Below are positions 47,610 through 57,151 of a stretch of 64,000 nt of DNA, in pieces; the stretch's first letter is position 1; every line of letters starts with the position of its first letter. Made by a program: the position numbers and the translations under genes. The DNA is taken from NCBI RefSeq assembly GCF_002217395.1, contig NZ_MUHD01000006.1:62001-126000 (forward strand). Direction: 5' to 3'. This DNA is from Flavobacterium plurextorum (GTDB taxonomy: Bacteria; Bacteroidota; Bacteroidia; Flavobacteriales; Flavobacteriaceae). The notes beneath the pieces were generated by a model that ran no database searches, was not told the origin of the DNA, and saw only the letters and a list, made by a program, of their open reading frames with translations.

Positions 47610-47896
47610 AATTAGAGCAAATGAAAACTATAAAAATAGGATTTGACACTCAGTTCAATGTTGTAATACACTTTAAAAAGGGCTCAAAAAATGTAAGAGA
47701 TTTTTTTTTGACTGTTTTTAAATAATTGAGGTACGCTTTTATGGCTTCAGGTTTGGTTGATCTGATAAATAATTTTAGAAAAATTAAAAATGAATATGTT
47801 TTGAAAGTATTTTGATCGATTTTGCAGTAATTATAATAGTAGTTTTTTATTTGCTTTTTTAATATTCCTTTTATAGGAATGATAATTTAATTTAAT

Positions 47897-48574
47897 ATGA
47901 AAAATAAAATAAAACAAAACTGGATTGAAAAAATTTCCGGCGTTATTAGATTAATTATTTCGATACTATTTTCATTAATTGTATATTTAGTGCTGCTGTC
48001 TTTTAAGATTGATAACCAAAGTAGAATTATATTAAGTTGGGATACTTTTTGTATCACTAGTTTGTTTTTTTGCTGGATACTTTTTTTCTCAACCAATGAA
48101 AATGAATTATGTCAGATTGTTGCTAAACAAGACGAAAATCTCAAAACTATTTTTAGTATAGTGGTTATTGCTGTTGTATTAAGTCTTTTTGGAACTTTAT
48201 CACTTATTGATCAGACTTCTGACATACCGGAAAGCAAACTGTTTCATTCTATTATATCCTTATCACCAGTAGTATTTTCTTGGTTGCTTTTACATACCAC
48301 TTTCACAATTCGTTATGCCCATTTCTACCACGATCACAACGAGCTCAACACCGGTTCTAGCATTGGTGGAATCAAATTTCCGGGTAAGTCAAAACCTGAT
48401 TATGTAGATTTTGCTTACTTTTCTTTTGTAATTGGTATGACTTTTCAAGTATCAGACGTTGTAATAACTTCAAAAACTATTAGAAGATTTGCTTTAATGC
48501 ATAGCCTAATATCATTTCTATTTAACACAATTATAGTAGCACTCACGATAAGTGCAATTTCTAATTTAAAATAA
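47897..48574 (+). CDS. DUF1345 family membrane protein
   Basis: The 225-aa protein has about six membrane helices and the DUF1345 pattern (SWDTFCITSLFFCWILFF, FSWLLLHTTFTIRYAHFYH, and KPDYVDFAYFSFVIGMTFQVSDVVITSKTIRRFALMHSLISF). The function of the family is unknown. It precedes the metal P-type ATPase by 20 bp on the same strand. Confidence 0.82.
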   Translation: MKNKIKQNWIEKISGVIRLIISILFSLIVYLVLLSFKIDNQSRIILSWDTFCITSLFFCWILFFSTNENELCQIVAKQDENLKTIFSIVVIAVVLSLFGTLSLIDQTSDIPESKLFHSIISLSPVVFSWLLLHTTFTIRYAHFYHDHNELNTGSSIGGIKFPGKSKPDYVDFAYFSFVIGMTFQVSDVVITSKTIRRFALMHSLISFLFNTIIVALTISAISNLK

Positions 48575-48594
48575 CAAATTTAAAAAATCAAATT

Positions 48595-50703
48595 ATGAAA
48601 AATACAGACTCAAATCATATACACAAATATGATGCAAAAGGCAAACAAATTTGCTGTACACAAGAAGAAAAAATAAATCATTTGGCAGACAAAAAAAACA
48701 AAGCCAAAACTAAAGAAGACAGTTGCTGTGCCGATGAAAAACCAGTAAAAGCGACACACAACAATAACGATGGTCACGACCACGATGCACACAGCCACGA
48801 TAAACATTCTGATGATGACGGTCACGACCACTCTAATACTGACCAAACGACGTTTCAAATGTTTTTACCATCTTTAATAAGCTTTACTTTATTACTAATT
48901 GCAATTGGTTTTGATAATTACTTTACTCAATCTTGGTTCACTGGCTGGGTAAGACTTGGATGGTATATTGTAGCTTACATTCCAGTAGGTTTTCCTGTAA
49001 TTAAAGAAGCTTTTGAAAGCATTCGTAAAGGCGATATTTTTTCAGAGTTTTTGTTAATGAGTATTGCAACCATTGGAGCCTTTATTATTGCAGAATATCC
49101 AGAAGGTGTGGCAGTAATGTTATTTTATGCAGTTGGTGAAGTATTTCAAACACTTGCAGTACAAAGGGCGAAAATGAACATTAAATTATTATTGGATCAA
49201 AGACCAGATACAGCTACGGTAATTGAAGGTGCAAACACTATTTCTAAAAAGGCATCCGAAATAACTATTGGAGAGATTATCCAACTGCGCCCTGGAGAAA
49301 AAGTAGCTCTTGATGGAAAATTACTTTCAGACACTGCTTCATTGAATACAGCTGCTTTAACAGGGGAAAGTAAACCCGACACGAAACAAAAAGGAGAAAC
49401 AATTCTTGCAGGAATGATTAATCTAAATACTGTTGTTCAAGTTGAAGTCACTACAGCCTACACAGATAGTAAATTATCCAAAATTCTTGAAATGGTTCAG
49501 GAAGCTACAGCTAAAAAGGCACCAACCGAATTATTTATTAGAAAATTTGCTAAAATATACACACCTATTGTAGTGTTTTTAGCAATTGCAATTTGTTTAC
49601 TTCCAATGCTTTTTGTAGATAATTATGTATTTAAAGACTGGTTGTACAGAGCATTAGTTTTCTTGGTAATTTCTTGTCCTTGTGCTTTGGTAATTTCAAT
49701 TCCATTAGGGTATTTTGGAGGAATTGGTGCAGCGAGTAAAAATGGAATATTGTTTAAGGGTTCTAGTTTTCTCGACATAATGGCAGCTATTCAAGTGGTA
49801 GTTATGGATAAAACAGGAACATTGACCAAAGGTGTTTTCAAAGTTCAAAAAGTGGTACCTGTGGATATTGCAGAAGGTGATTTAGTAAAGTATACATCAG
49901 CACTCGAAACCAAATCAACACATCCTGTCGGAACAGCTATTATAGAATATGCCCAAGGTTCTGAAAAAAATGTAAGCGTTACTGATGTAGAAGAAATTGC
50001 AGGACACGGATTAAAAGGAAAAGTCGATGGAAACGAAATCTTGGCAGGAAATGTAAAATTGATGAAGAAATTCAATATCAGTTATGATGCTGAAATTGAG
50101 AATACACCCTTTACAATAATCGTTATTGCTATCAATCAAAAATATTCCGGCTACTTTTTAATTGCTGACGAAATCAAGGAAGATGCAAAAGAAGCTATTG
50201 AAAGTTTGCATAAAATAAATGTAAAAACAGTAATGCTATCCGGAGATAAACAAGCTGTTGTTGATGCTGTTGCAAAAGAATTAAATATTGATCAGGCTTA
50301 CGGTGATTTGTTGCCTGAAAACAAAGTCGAAAAAGTTGAAGAATTAAAATCTCAAAACCTAAAAATTGCTTTTGTCGGCGATGGCGTAAATGATGCCCCA
50401 GTAGTAGCTTTAGCAGATGCAGGAATTGCAATGGGTGGTTTAGGTAGTGACGCCACTATTGAAACGGCAGATATTGTAATTCAAAATGACCAGCCATATA
50501 AAATATACACAGCTATAAACATTGGTAAAAAGACCAAACAAATTGTTTATCAAAATATTGGTTTAGCATTTGCCGTAAAAGCAGTCGTTTTAATTCTGGG
50601 AGCTGGTGGTTTAGCGACAATGTGGGAAGCTGTTTTTGCCGATGTCGGTGTGGCTATGCTAGCTATTTTGAATGCAATTAGAATACAACGAATGAAGTTT
50701 TAA
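48595..50703 (+). CDS. Heavy-metal P-type ATPase (Zn/Cd type)
   Basis: The 702-aa protein is a P1B-type ATPase with SCPCALV in a membrane helix (CPC at 361-363), the phosphorylation site DKTGT at 405, a TGES-type loop (LTGESKP), and GDGVNDAP near 595. The N-terminus has no classical GMTCxxC domain; it has CC pairs and a His/Asp-rich stretch of HDH repeats (about 57-82), common in Zn/Cd exporters of this phylum. It would pump Zn2+, Cd2+ or Pb2+ out of the cytosol and act in series with the RND pump. Confidence 0.9.
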   Translation: MKNTDSNHIHKYDAKGKQICCTQEEKINHLADKKNKAKTKEDSCCADEKPVKATHNNNDGHDHDAHSHDKHSDDDGHDHSNTDQTTFQMFLPSLISFTLLLIAIGFDNYFTQSWFTGWVRLGWYIVAYIPVGFPVIKEAFESIRKGDIFSEFLLMSIATIGAFIIAEYPEGVAVMLFYAVGEVFQTLAVQRAKMNIKLLLDQRPDTATVIEGANTISKKASEITIGEIIQLRPGEKVALDGKLLSDTASLNTAALTGESKPDTKQKGETILAGMINLNTVVQVEVTTAYTDSKLSKILEMVQEATAKKAPTELFIRKFAKIYTPIVVFLAIAICLLPMLFVDNYVFKDWLYRALVFLVISCPCALVISIPLGYFGGIGAASKNGILFKGSSFLDIMAAIQVVVMDKTGTLTKGVFKVQKVVPVDIAEGDLVKYTSALETKSTHPVGTAIIEYAQGSEKNVSVTDVEEIAGHGLKGKVDGNEILAGNVKLMKKFNISYDAEIENTPFTIIVIAINQKYSGYFLIADEIKEDAKEAIESLHKINVKTVMLSGDKQAVVDAVAKELNIDQAYGDLLPENKVEKVEELKSQNLKIAFVGDGVNDAPVVALADAGIAMGGLGSDATIETADIVIQNDQPYKIYTAINIGKKTKQIVYQNIGLAFAVKAVVLILGAGGLATMWEAVFADVGVAMLAILNAIRIQRMKF

Positions 50704-50716
50704 TTAATATAAAGTG

Positions 50717-50749
50717 AAAAGCCTGTTTATCTAAAATAAACAGGCTTTT
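50717..50749. terminator. Intrinsic terminator after the P-type ATPase gene
   Basis: Perfect 14-bp arms (AAAAGCCTGTTTAT and its complement) with a 5-nt loop end in a T run. It lies between the plus-strand ATPase gene and the convergent copper operon and can serve both strands. Confidence 0.85.
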
Positions 50750-50838
50750 TAAATATTACACTCTAATTTCAGATTTGATAAAATCCTATAATGTCTGCTT
50801 TCAAAATGTGCACTAAAGGTCTTTTAATTGATATATCT

Positions 50839-51855
50839 TTAATTCACTATAAATTCAATATCGCTTAAGGTCTTCATAAAAGAAATAAGATCAATCTTTT
50901 CTTCTTCGGTTAACGGAATTCTTTCCCCGTTATTTTTAAAAATCGGATCAAGATTATCTGATTCTAAGACACCATTATCAAAATAATCCAAAACTGATCT
51001 TAAATTAGCAAACTGACCGAAGCTTCCATAAGGAGCAGTATATTCAATATTTCTCAAAGTAGGAACACGAAAACTCATAAAATCAGAAACAATTCCCGTA
51101 ACTCTGCCGCGACCTGCTTCATTTGTATTGGTATTTAAAGGAAAACCAATATTTCTAAAACTCTGATCAGTAAACAATTCTCCCGAATGACAGCTTGCAC
51201 ATTTCTGCTGAAAGGTTTTATAACCTTCCAATTCACTTTCTGTAAAAGCTGTTTCTTTTCGGTTTACTTTATCGTATTTGCTGTTTGCCGAAATTAAAGT
51301 GTATTCAAATTGGGCAATACTCTGGAAAATTCTTTCGGGCGTAATGTTTTCATCTCCAAAAGCTTTTCTGAATAAATCCTTGTAAACCGAATCGTCTTTG
51401 ATTTTGCCAATAACTTCCAAAATAGAAGAATCCATTTCTTCGTGCGTAATAATAGGAACCAAAGGCTGATTTTCCAATTGCAATTTACTGCCGTCCCAAT
51501 TGTAAAACTTCATAAAAGCCAAATTCTGAATCGACGGCGTATTTCGAAGTCCAATTCTGCCAGAAATTCCAACAGCTTGAGATTTTTGGTCTGTAAAAGC
51601 ATTGGCCTGAATATGACAGCTCGAACACGAAATAGTATTGTCTGCACTGAATTTCTTTTCAGAAAAAAGCTTTTCTCCCAATTCCACGCCATATTTTGTT
51701 GGTTTGTTTTGGCTCACAAAAGCATTTAGCTCCGGAAATCCAGACGGAATTTGCAGCTCGACTTCAGGATTATCAATAGAAATCATATCTGATTCATCAT
51801 TATTACAAGATATCAGCACTATTAAAATCGATAAGAAACCAATTATTTTTTTCAT
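50839..51855 (-). CDS. Di-haem cytochrome c peroxidase family protein, MbnH-like
   Basis: The 338-aa protein has a lipoprotein signal (VLISC) and two haem c motifs, CSSCH near residue 77 and CASCH near 215, in a CcpA/MauG fold (LGEKLFSEKKFSADNTISCSSCH, GLRNTPSIQNLAF, GSFGQFANLRSVLDYFDNG). The gene directly upstream encodes an MbnP-type protein. In known pairs the di-haem enzyme MbnH oxidises a Trp of MbnP to kynurenine and creates a copper site. That pairing is the basis for calling this MbnH-like rather than a plain peroxidase. Confidence 0.82.
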   Translation of the reverse strand: MKKIIGFLSILIVLISCNNDESDMISIDNPEVELQIPSGFPELNAFVSQNKPTKYGVELGEKLFSEKKFSADNTISCSSCHIQANAFTDQKSQAVGISGRIGLRNTPSIQNLAFMKFYNWDGSKLQLENQPLVPIITHEEMDSSILEVIGKIKDDSVYKDLFRKAFGDENITPERIFQSIAQFEYTLISANSKYDKVNRKETAFTESELEGYKTFQQKCASCHSGELFTDQSFRNIGFPLNTNTNEAGRGRVTGIVSDFMSFRVPTLRNIEYTAPYGSFGQFANLRSVLDYFDNGVLESDNLDPIFKNNGERIPLTEEEKIDLISFMKTLSDIEFIVN

Positions 51856-51872
51856 TCTAAATGAATTTAAAA

Positions 51873-51908
51873 CAGAACTGTCTGTCTTTTAAAATTCAGA
51901 CAGTTCTG
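51873..51908 (-). promoter_or_regulatory. Intercistronic hairpin between the MbnP- and MbnH-like genes
   Basis: Perfect 12-bp arms (CAGAACTGTCTG and its complement) with a 12-nt loop, followed on the minus strand by TTTT. It may act as a partial terminator or RNA stabiliser that makes the MbnP protein more abundant than its modifying enzyme. Confidence 0.6.
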
Positions 51909-51918
51909 CAATATGAAT

Positions 51919-52785
51919 TTAGTTTTCGACGCTTGTAACCGAAAACATTCCTGTAATATCACTTGATCCGTTTCCGCCCAAATTATCTACAAATTTTACC
52001 ATTTGAGCTGCAGTATGAACATTTGGCGTAGCATTGTCATTCATTCCTGTTCCAGTTGAAAGCGTAATTGTGTTTATTTTTCCGCTTAACAATTTATCGA
52101 AATCTGCTTTAATTTTAATTTTTGGCGCTTTGCTTCCCACAACTGCATTTGCAGTAAGATTTAAGGTTACATCTCTGTAAGCATTTACACCTTGTGTGTA
52201 GTTTGGAGAAGTTCCTTCAACCGTGCTTCCTGTATGGATAGACATTGCTTTATTATCGGTCGCATAAAAACCTTCAATCTTTGTAAAACGGTAACCGCTT
52301 CCCCATTCCCACATCATTTGCGTATCATTTGCTCCTGCTGCTGCATAAAAATTAGGAAATCGTACTTGATCTAATGTATTTTGCTCTGGTTTAATCCCTA
52401 AACCAAATTTAATTTGCTTGAAAGTTGCAGATGGAACGTTGCTTAAAACATAACTCAATGAAGCAGTTTTTGCCTGATCGATTACTGTTGCGCCTTTATC
52501 CAAATCGTTTACATTGTATGGAACTTCATCTCCGTTATCTTTCACAAGACGAATATTGCTGATGACATACTTCAATTCCGAAAAATGATGCACTTGTCCT
52601 GCTGCCGATGTATTTGCTGTAGCAGAAGTTGAAGCCGCATTTCCTAAAACAATTGTTGTACTCTTGAAAGTGTTATTGAATTCCAATGTTAAATTGTTTG
52701 CTGCTGGATTGTCATCATCGCTTGAACAAGATACTAATGCCAAAGAGGCAATCGATACTAAAAGGTATTTTTTTAAATTTTGCAT
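51919..52785 (-). CDS. MbnP family copper-binding lipoprotein
   Basis: The 288-aa protein has a lipoprotein signal (LALVSCSS) and the MbnP pattern: HHFSELKYVISNIRLVKDNG near the start and MMWEWGSGYRFTKIEG in the middle. In studied MbnP proteins a Trp in this region is converted to kynurenine by MbnH, giving tight Cu(I) binding in the periplasm; the WEW segment here is the candidate site. It precedes the MbnH-like gene in the operon. Confidence 0.85.
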   Translation of the reverse strand: MQNLKKYLLVSIASLALVSCSSDDDNPAANNLTLEFNNTFKSTTIVLGNAASTSATANTSAAGQVHHFSELKYVISNIRLVKDNGDEVPYNVNDLDKGATVIDQAKTASLSYVLSNVPSATFKQIKFGLGIKPEQNTLDQVRFPNFYAAAGANDTQMMWEWGSGYRFTKIEGFYATDNKAMSIHTGSTVEGTSPNYTQGVNAYRDVTLNLTANAVVGSKAPKIKIKADFDKLLSGKINTITLSTGTGMNDNATPNVHTAAQMVKFVDNLGGNGSSDITGMFSVTSVEN

Positions 52786-52809
52786 TTTTTTAAAATTTTG
52801 TATTTCTAT

Positions 52810-53199
52810 TTAAGATTTAAACCGAGGTACTACATCATAAATAGGCGGCGGTACAAAAATTTCCAGACAGGGTTCTAACAAGCCCAATTCTTTATAAATG
52901 GTTGTTTTACTAGATTTTATCAATTTTAAAATAGGAACTTTAAATTCAATATTCCAAATCTGGACCATATCGATTTTCTTGCCAATACTGGTCAATTCCA
53001 AATCGGTAGCATCTGATTTTTCAAGCTCTTTCTTCAAATGACATTTACCGTGACATTGGAGTTTCGGCTGGGCTTTGTTGACACAAAATTCCTGTTCAAT
53101 ACTTTGCTGATTGAGTTTAAAGTGCACAATAATCAATGCCTGCTGGAAAGAAACCAGCAGAAACAGCATTGTCATGGTGATACTAAAAACTTTTCTCAT
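52810..53199 (-). CDS. Small secreted Cys-containing protein (FKLNQ family)
   Basis: The 129-aa protein has a hydrophobic N-terminus and the pattern FKLNQQSIEQEFCVNK followed by CHGKCHLKKEL. The protein at 56424-56795 has the same arrangement, so both belong to one unnamed family. The C-x-G-x-C motif and its place between copper receptor and MbnP genes suggest copper binding or delivery. The gene starts 5 bp after the receptor stop. Confidence 0.65.
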   Translation of the reverse strand: MRKVFSITMTMLFLLVSFQQALIIVHFKLNQQSIEQEFCVNKAQPKLQCHGKCHLKKELEKSDATDLELTSIGKKIDMVQIWNIEFKVPILKLIKSSKTTIYKELGLLEPCLEIFVPPPIYDVVPRFKS

Positions 53200-53204
53200 T
53201 TTTA

Positions 53205-55184
53205 TTAGAAATTGAATTTTAAAGAAGTAAAAATATTACGTCCCATTCTCGGAATATTTCCCCAATCGGCATAAGTACTGTAATATTCGTTTAACAAATT
53301 TTCTGCCCCAACCTGAACCACGGTTTTTACCTGATTGATTTTGAATGAATAATTGGCCGAAAGATTCCAGATAACATAAGCTCCTGTTAAGTCTTCTCCA
53401 TATTCTGGACTATAATTAATCTGCTCAAAATCTCCATTGACAGAAGTCTGGATTCCGAAATTTTTATGCATAAAATGAAGTGAAGTCAAATAACTCAACG
53501 GACGAATAAAAGGCAGATTACCACCGTTATTGTCCATCCCGCGTGCGTAGGTTAAACTTCCGTTCCAATGCAAATGTTCCAAAATATCATAACTCGCATT
53601 CATAGACATATTCAAAAGCGTTGCATAATCTAAAGAAGTATATCCTTTTACCCCAACCGATTGATAATTCATCGGACTTCCCATACTTAAAATTCTTCCA
53701 ATGATATAATTCTCAATGTAGAAATAATTGATTTTTCCCTGAATACTTAATCTTTCGTTTTTAAAACCTGCGCTTGCATTTCCTTCATACGAAATTTCAT
53801 TTTTCAAATCAGGATTTCCAATGTAGTCATACCGGTCAAAACTATTGTAAATGTAATATCCGTAACCTTCAGAAACAGAAGGTGCTCTATGTCCGTAACC
53901 TGTTCCAACAGAAAAGTTAAAATGATCAATATCAAGATTGTAACCTGCGTGTAAACTTGGTAAAAATCTTGTTTTTTCCTGCGGTGCTCCGGGATGAAAA
54001 ATCCAGTTGAATTCAACATATTTAGAGTAATTGTAATTTACGCCCAAAGATCCACCCAAATTCACCTGACTTTTCTCTGAAAGATCCCACGAATTATTCA
54101 TCGAAAGTCCCACATAACGTGTTGTTACCCAAGGCCAGCTGTAAGCAAACATCGTTCTTTTGCTTCTATCCTGAGGGTACATTCTCATTTCGGCAATAGA
54201 CAAATTATCATAAGCATTCAATTGTATTTCAGATGAATAACTGTTCTTTTTCAAATTAGCTTTAGAAACCAAACCATACGTTGTACTCCAGCCCGGCATA
54301 TCCATATGAACCAGGTTTTCAGGGCGGGTTGTATCATCCATATAATGTTCGATGGCATTGAAATAGATTTTTGAGTCAATTACTTTTACCAATCCATCTT
54401 CAAATAGTTGTTTATAAGAAGCTGATGTAATTAAGGCACGGGAAAGCGATAAATCCATTGGTAGCGCTGGATATCCAACATCTTTTGCCATATCAAAAAT
54501 AGCATCTAATCGTACCGATGATAAATCAGTTGTTTTATAAGCAAAACCTAATGATGTATTAAACTTTTTGTATTGTGAATGTTTTACTTCATCATCATTT
54601 CCGTCATAATAATCATCTGCTTTTCGGTACGAAATACTTCCTTCTGCAACAAATTTTTTACCAGAATATGCTACATTTCCAAGATTAAAAAACTGTTTAT
54701 TATTAAACTCAAATCCGCTTTGGTACGCTCCGTTCCATTTCTTGGCAAGACCAAACGGAGTGCTTTTTCTTTTTAAATCGATACTTCCTGCAATTGTTGA
54801 ACCGTGAAGGCTTCCTTCCTGCCCGGATTTTATATCAATTGTCGAAAGGTTATTACTCTCCACATATGAAGTTATCGGATCCATTTTATCAGTACACGCG
54901 CCAAAAACATGCATTCCGTCAATCGTAACCGTTGAACGTTCTGTGCTCATGTTGTTTAATAATGGTTCCCAGGCATAAGCTCCGCGTTTTATAAAGCTTA
55001 TATTATCAGACGATGATAGAAATTCATCTACAGAAACTGCCATTTTCATTTCGGTTTCAATCTTCTTTTTTACTGCGTTTTTTACTTTTACTTCTTCAAG
55101 ATTTTTTATGCTATCATGATGTGCGTGCGTGTTTTGAGCCGTTACAGACATTCCCAGAAAAAGTAACATTAATATATATTTCAT
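53205..55184 (-). CDS. TonB-dependent copper receptor, OprC/NosA-like
   Basis: The 659-aa protein from the ATG at 55184 has a signal peptide (cleavage after VTAQ, residue 17), a plug domain with IDGMHVFGACTDKMDPITSY and a beta-barrel ending in FTSLKFNF. Cys97 and Met101 form a CxxxM motif and His280 and Met282 an HxM motif; in Pseudomonas OprC such a CxxxM-HxM set binds copper. It therefore probably imports copper. It follows a copper-type lipoprotein gene by 4 bp and leads into the MbnP/MbnH genes. Confidence 0.85.
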   Translation of the reverse strand: MKYILMLLFLGMSVTAQNTHAHHDSIKNLEEVKVKNAVKKKIETEMKMAVSVDEFLSSSDNISFIKRGAYAWEPLLNNMSTERSTVTIDGMHVFGACTDKMDPITSYVESNNLSTIDIKSGQEGSLHGSTIAGSIDLKRKSTPFGLAKKWNGAYQSGFEFNNKQFFNLGNVAYSGKKFVAEGSISYRKADDYYDGNDDEVKHSQYKKFNTSLGFAYKTTDLSSVRLDAIFDMAKDVGYPALPMDLSLSRALITSASYKQLFEDGLVKVIDSKIYFNAIEHYMDDTTRPENLVHMDMPGWSTTYGLVSKANLKKNSYSSEIQLNAYDNLSIAEMRMYPQDRSKRTMFAYSWPWVTTRYVGLSMNNSWDLSEKSQVNLGGSLGVNYNYSKYVEFNWIFHPGAPQEKTRFLPSLHAGYNLDIDHFNFSVGTGYGHRAPSVSEGYGYYIYNSFDRYDYIGNPDLKNEISYEGNASAGFKNERLSIQGKINYFYIENYIIGRILSMGSPMNYQSVGVKGYTSLDYATLLNMSMNASYDILEHLHWNGSLTYARGMDNNGGNLPFIRPLSYLTSLHFMHKNFGIQTSVNGDFEQINYSPEYGEDLTGAYVIWNLSANYSFKINQVKTVVQVGAENLLNEYYSTYADWGNIPRMGRNIFTSLKFNF

Positions 55185-55188
55185 GTTT

Positions 55189-56112
55189 TTAGAATAAGGT
55201 ATCAATATAAAGCTCACTTTTCACGCCTTCAACTCCTGGCGTAAAATCTGTTGGAACTACAGTTCCTTTTATGATGAGCCCATTTTGATTCATCATGATT
55301 AAATTTAAGGTCCAGTTTCCTGTCATGGTATAATTGACAACTCCGTGATACAAACCATCGTTTTGCTGTGTTAAATCCTGATTATTTGGCGAAGAATGGT
55401 TACCCATTGAAGGTTCAGGCATTCTTGGATCTAGTTTTAAAGTATATCCGCTTACTTCTGAATACGAAAACTGAGCAGGATTTGGAAAAGCTCCGGCAGG
55501 AGTTGTTGGTTTGTTGTATTTGTAGATACCCGCTGTTAATTTGTTTTCAGAAACGGTTGGTTTTTGAGGCGAAACCAATGCAATGACGTATTGTTCGTTG
55601 TCTTTTCCTGTAAAGGCTGTCATATTAAGGTTTTTATTGCTTTGTTTGGCAACCGAAATATCTTTATTAACCTCAATCTTCTGATTGTCTGCGGTAAAAC
55701 TCACATATAATTTCCAACTGTTTCCTTCAGCTGTTTCGCTTGTAAATACAGAATAACCCACAAAATATTTATTTGCATTATCATATTCCGGATTGTACTC
55801 ATGCGGACAAGAAGTGTGGCTTCCATCAGAATTACTCAGAATTGGCAAAAAAGTTACCGCTGTCGTATTTACACTTTGATTGGTTTGTGTATTGACGACT
55901 TTTAAATGAAGCTCATTATAACCTTTATAAAATCTTCCGTTTAAAGCTTCGACACTTATTTTATAGTTGCCGTTTGTTAACGAAACAGCTTCTTTAAACT
56001 CATAATATTCAGGAATTTCAGCATCAATTTCGGCTTGATAATCTGTTTTATCAATGGTACAGGAAGTAATCACACCTAATAGTGCAATTACTAAAATTTT
56101 AAAAGATTTCAT
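55189..56112 (-). CDS. Lipoprotein with YtkA/FixH-like domain
   Basis: The protein (307 aa from 56112) has a lipoprotein signal (GVITSC) and two similar beta-rich halves. Each resembles the YtkA/FixH-type fold: SLTNGNYKISVEALNGRFYKGYNELHLKV, and later YHGVVNYTMTGNWTLNLIMMNQNG. Segments with His, Met and Cys (SHTSCPHEYN, RMPEPSMGNH) suit copper binding. The ATG at 56112 is chosen because the longer TTG start lies upstream of the -7 box. It is the first gene of the copper operon. Confidence 0.72.
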   Translation of the reverse strand: MKSFKILVIALLGVITSCTIDKTDYQAEIDAEIPEYYEFKEAVSLTNGNYKISVEALNGRFYKGYNELHLKVVNTQTNQSVNTTAVTFLPILSNSDGSHTSCPHEYNPEYDNANKYFVGYSVFTSETAEGNSWKLYVSFTADNQKIEVNKDISVAKQSNKNLNMTAFTGKDNEQYVIALVSPQKPTVSENKLTAGIYKYNKPTTPAGAFPNPAQFSYSEVSGYTLKLDPRMPEPSMGNHSSPNNQDLTQQNDGLYHGVVNYTMTGNWTLNLIMMNQNGLIIKGTVVPTDFTPGVEGVKSELYIDTLF

Positions 56113-56148
56113 TAGTAATGAAGGTATAAAACTGTTTAAAATGCAGCA

Positions 56149-56156
56149 CAAAGCTA
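56149..56156 (-). promoter_or_regulatory. -7 box (TAGCTTTG) of the copper operon
   Basis: On the minus strand the octamer fits TAnnTTTG and ends 36 bp before the ATG at 56112, leaving a short leader. The operon would cover five genes down to 50839. Confidence 0.55.
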
Positions 56157-56423
56157 TTAGGTTCAAAAACCAAAGTGCCGTGAAATTTAAATGGGTGTTT
56201 TTAACTGAAAAATATCTTAAAATACATCTTCAATTAGGTAAGGAATAAAATCAATTGTTTATTGTTTTAAAAAATAGGTCCAGACAGAAAACAGAAATCT
56301 ATTGGATAAACCTGAGTTTTCGGAATGCATCACATCATAGCGATATAAAAATGCATCATACCTTTTTTGCATCATAAAATAATGCCGTCAAATTTTTAAA
56401 CCGAAAAATTGATTTTTGAAAAA

Positions 56424-56795
56424 TTAGACCAGCGGGGGGTGAAATGTAAGATTAGAAGCCTTGATAGGTTTCTTTTCCAATAAAATAGAAGTATTCTCTT
56501 TTGACTCCATAACCGAAATCAAACTGAAATTAACTTCAGCAGTATTTTGAATATAGACAATCTCTAATTTATCTTTTAGACTGTCCTGCATTTTTCTTTC
56601 GTTATCAGAATATTTTTTGATACTTTTTTGAAGCTCGCATCGACCATTACATTTATTAAAAGCGACTTTACGTTGTACACAAATAGTTTTTGCTATTTCC
56701 TGCTGATTTAATTTAAATGAAGCATATACAAACAGGCTGCCTAAAGATGGCATTAAAATTAAAATGGAAAGTGCTATTATGATTAAGCTTTTCAA
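56424..56795 (-). CDS. Small secreted Cys-containing protein (FKLNQ family), second copy
   Basis: The 123-aa protein has a hydrophobic N-terminus, FKLNQQEIAKTICVQRK and CNGRCELQKSIKK, and ends in FHPPLV. It shares order and spacing of the Cys motifs with the protein at 52810-53199 and probably has the same job, likely metal binding at the cell envelope. It has its own -7 box and stands about 310 bp before the copper operon. Confidence 0.65.
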   Translation of the reverse strand: MKSLIIIALSILILMPSLGSLFVYASFKLNQQEIAKTICVQRKVAFNKCNGRCELQKSIKKYSDNERKMQDSLKDKLEIVYIQNTAEVNFSLISVMESKENTSILLEKKPIKASNLTFHPPLV

Positions 56796-56820
56796 AAGTT
56801 TTTTTTAATGGTAATTTCTG

Positions 56821-56828
56821 CAAAAATA
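56821..56828 (-). promoter_or_regulatory. -7 box (TATTTTTG) of the second FKLNQ-family gene
   Basis: On the minus strand the octamer fits TAnnTTTG and ends 25 bp before the ATG at 56795. Confidence 0.5.
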
Positions 56829-57057
56829 GATCATTTTTAAATTAATTTTATTAATATTTTAATTTTTTTAAATTAATATTATCTAAGTATGATTAAAATA
56901 AAAAGGTGTCTAAAATTACTAGTTTACACAGATATCGTTATCTTTACATTGTAATGATTTAATATGCTGAAAGTTAAGTGACCCTATTGGTGACCCCAAA
57001 CTTGAATAATATATTACAGCCTTTGTATTTACTAGGATTTTTATAAAGTCGGAGGAA

Positions 57058-57071
57058 CCTCTTTCTCCGCT
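57058..57071 (+). repeat. Partial tRNA-Ser 3' end, probable attachment-site remnant
   Basis: The 14-mer CCTCTTTCTCCGCT repeats exactly the 3' end of the tRNA-Ser gene at 57212 (57285-57298). It is followed by its own terminator hairpin. A copied tRNA 3' end is the usual footprint of an element that integrated into a tRNA gene. Confidence 0.6.
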
Positions 57072-57078
57072 AAACTTT

Positions 57079-57106
57079 AAAACCCTTAACTTACGTTAAG
57101 GGTTTT
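57079..57106 (+). terminator. Intrinsic terminator behind the tRNA-Ser fragment
   Basis: Perfect 12-bp arms (AAAACCCTTAAC and its complement) with a 4-nt loop and then C plus a run of T on the plus strand. With no gene before it, it is probably the original terminator of a tRNA gene whose body was displaced. Confidence 0.75.
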
Positions 57107-57151
57107 CTTTTTTTATAGCATTTTTTTTCGCAAATAGTTTCAAAAAAATTT

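Noticed and set aside
47621-47725. 34-codon frame after the bestrophin gene
   Set aside because: Very short, low-complexity end, no spacing or composition evidence for a gene.
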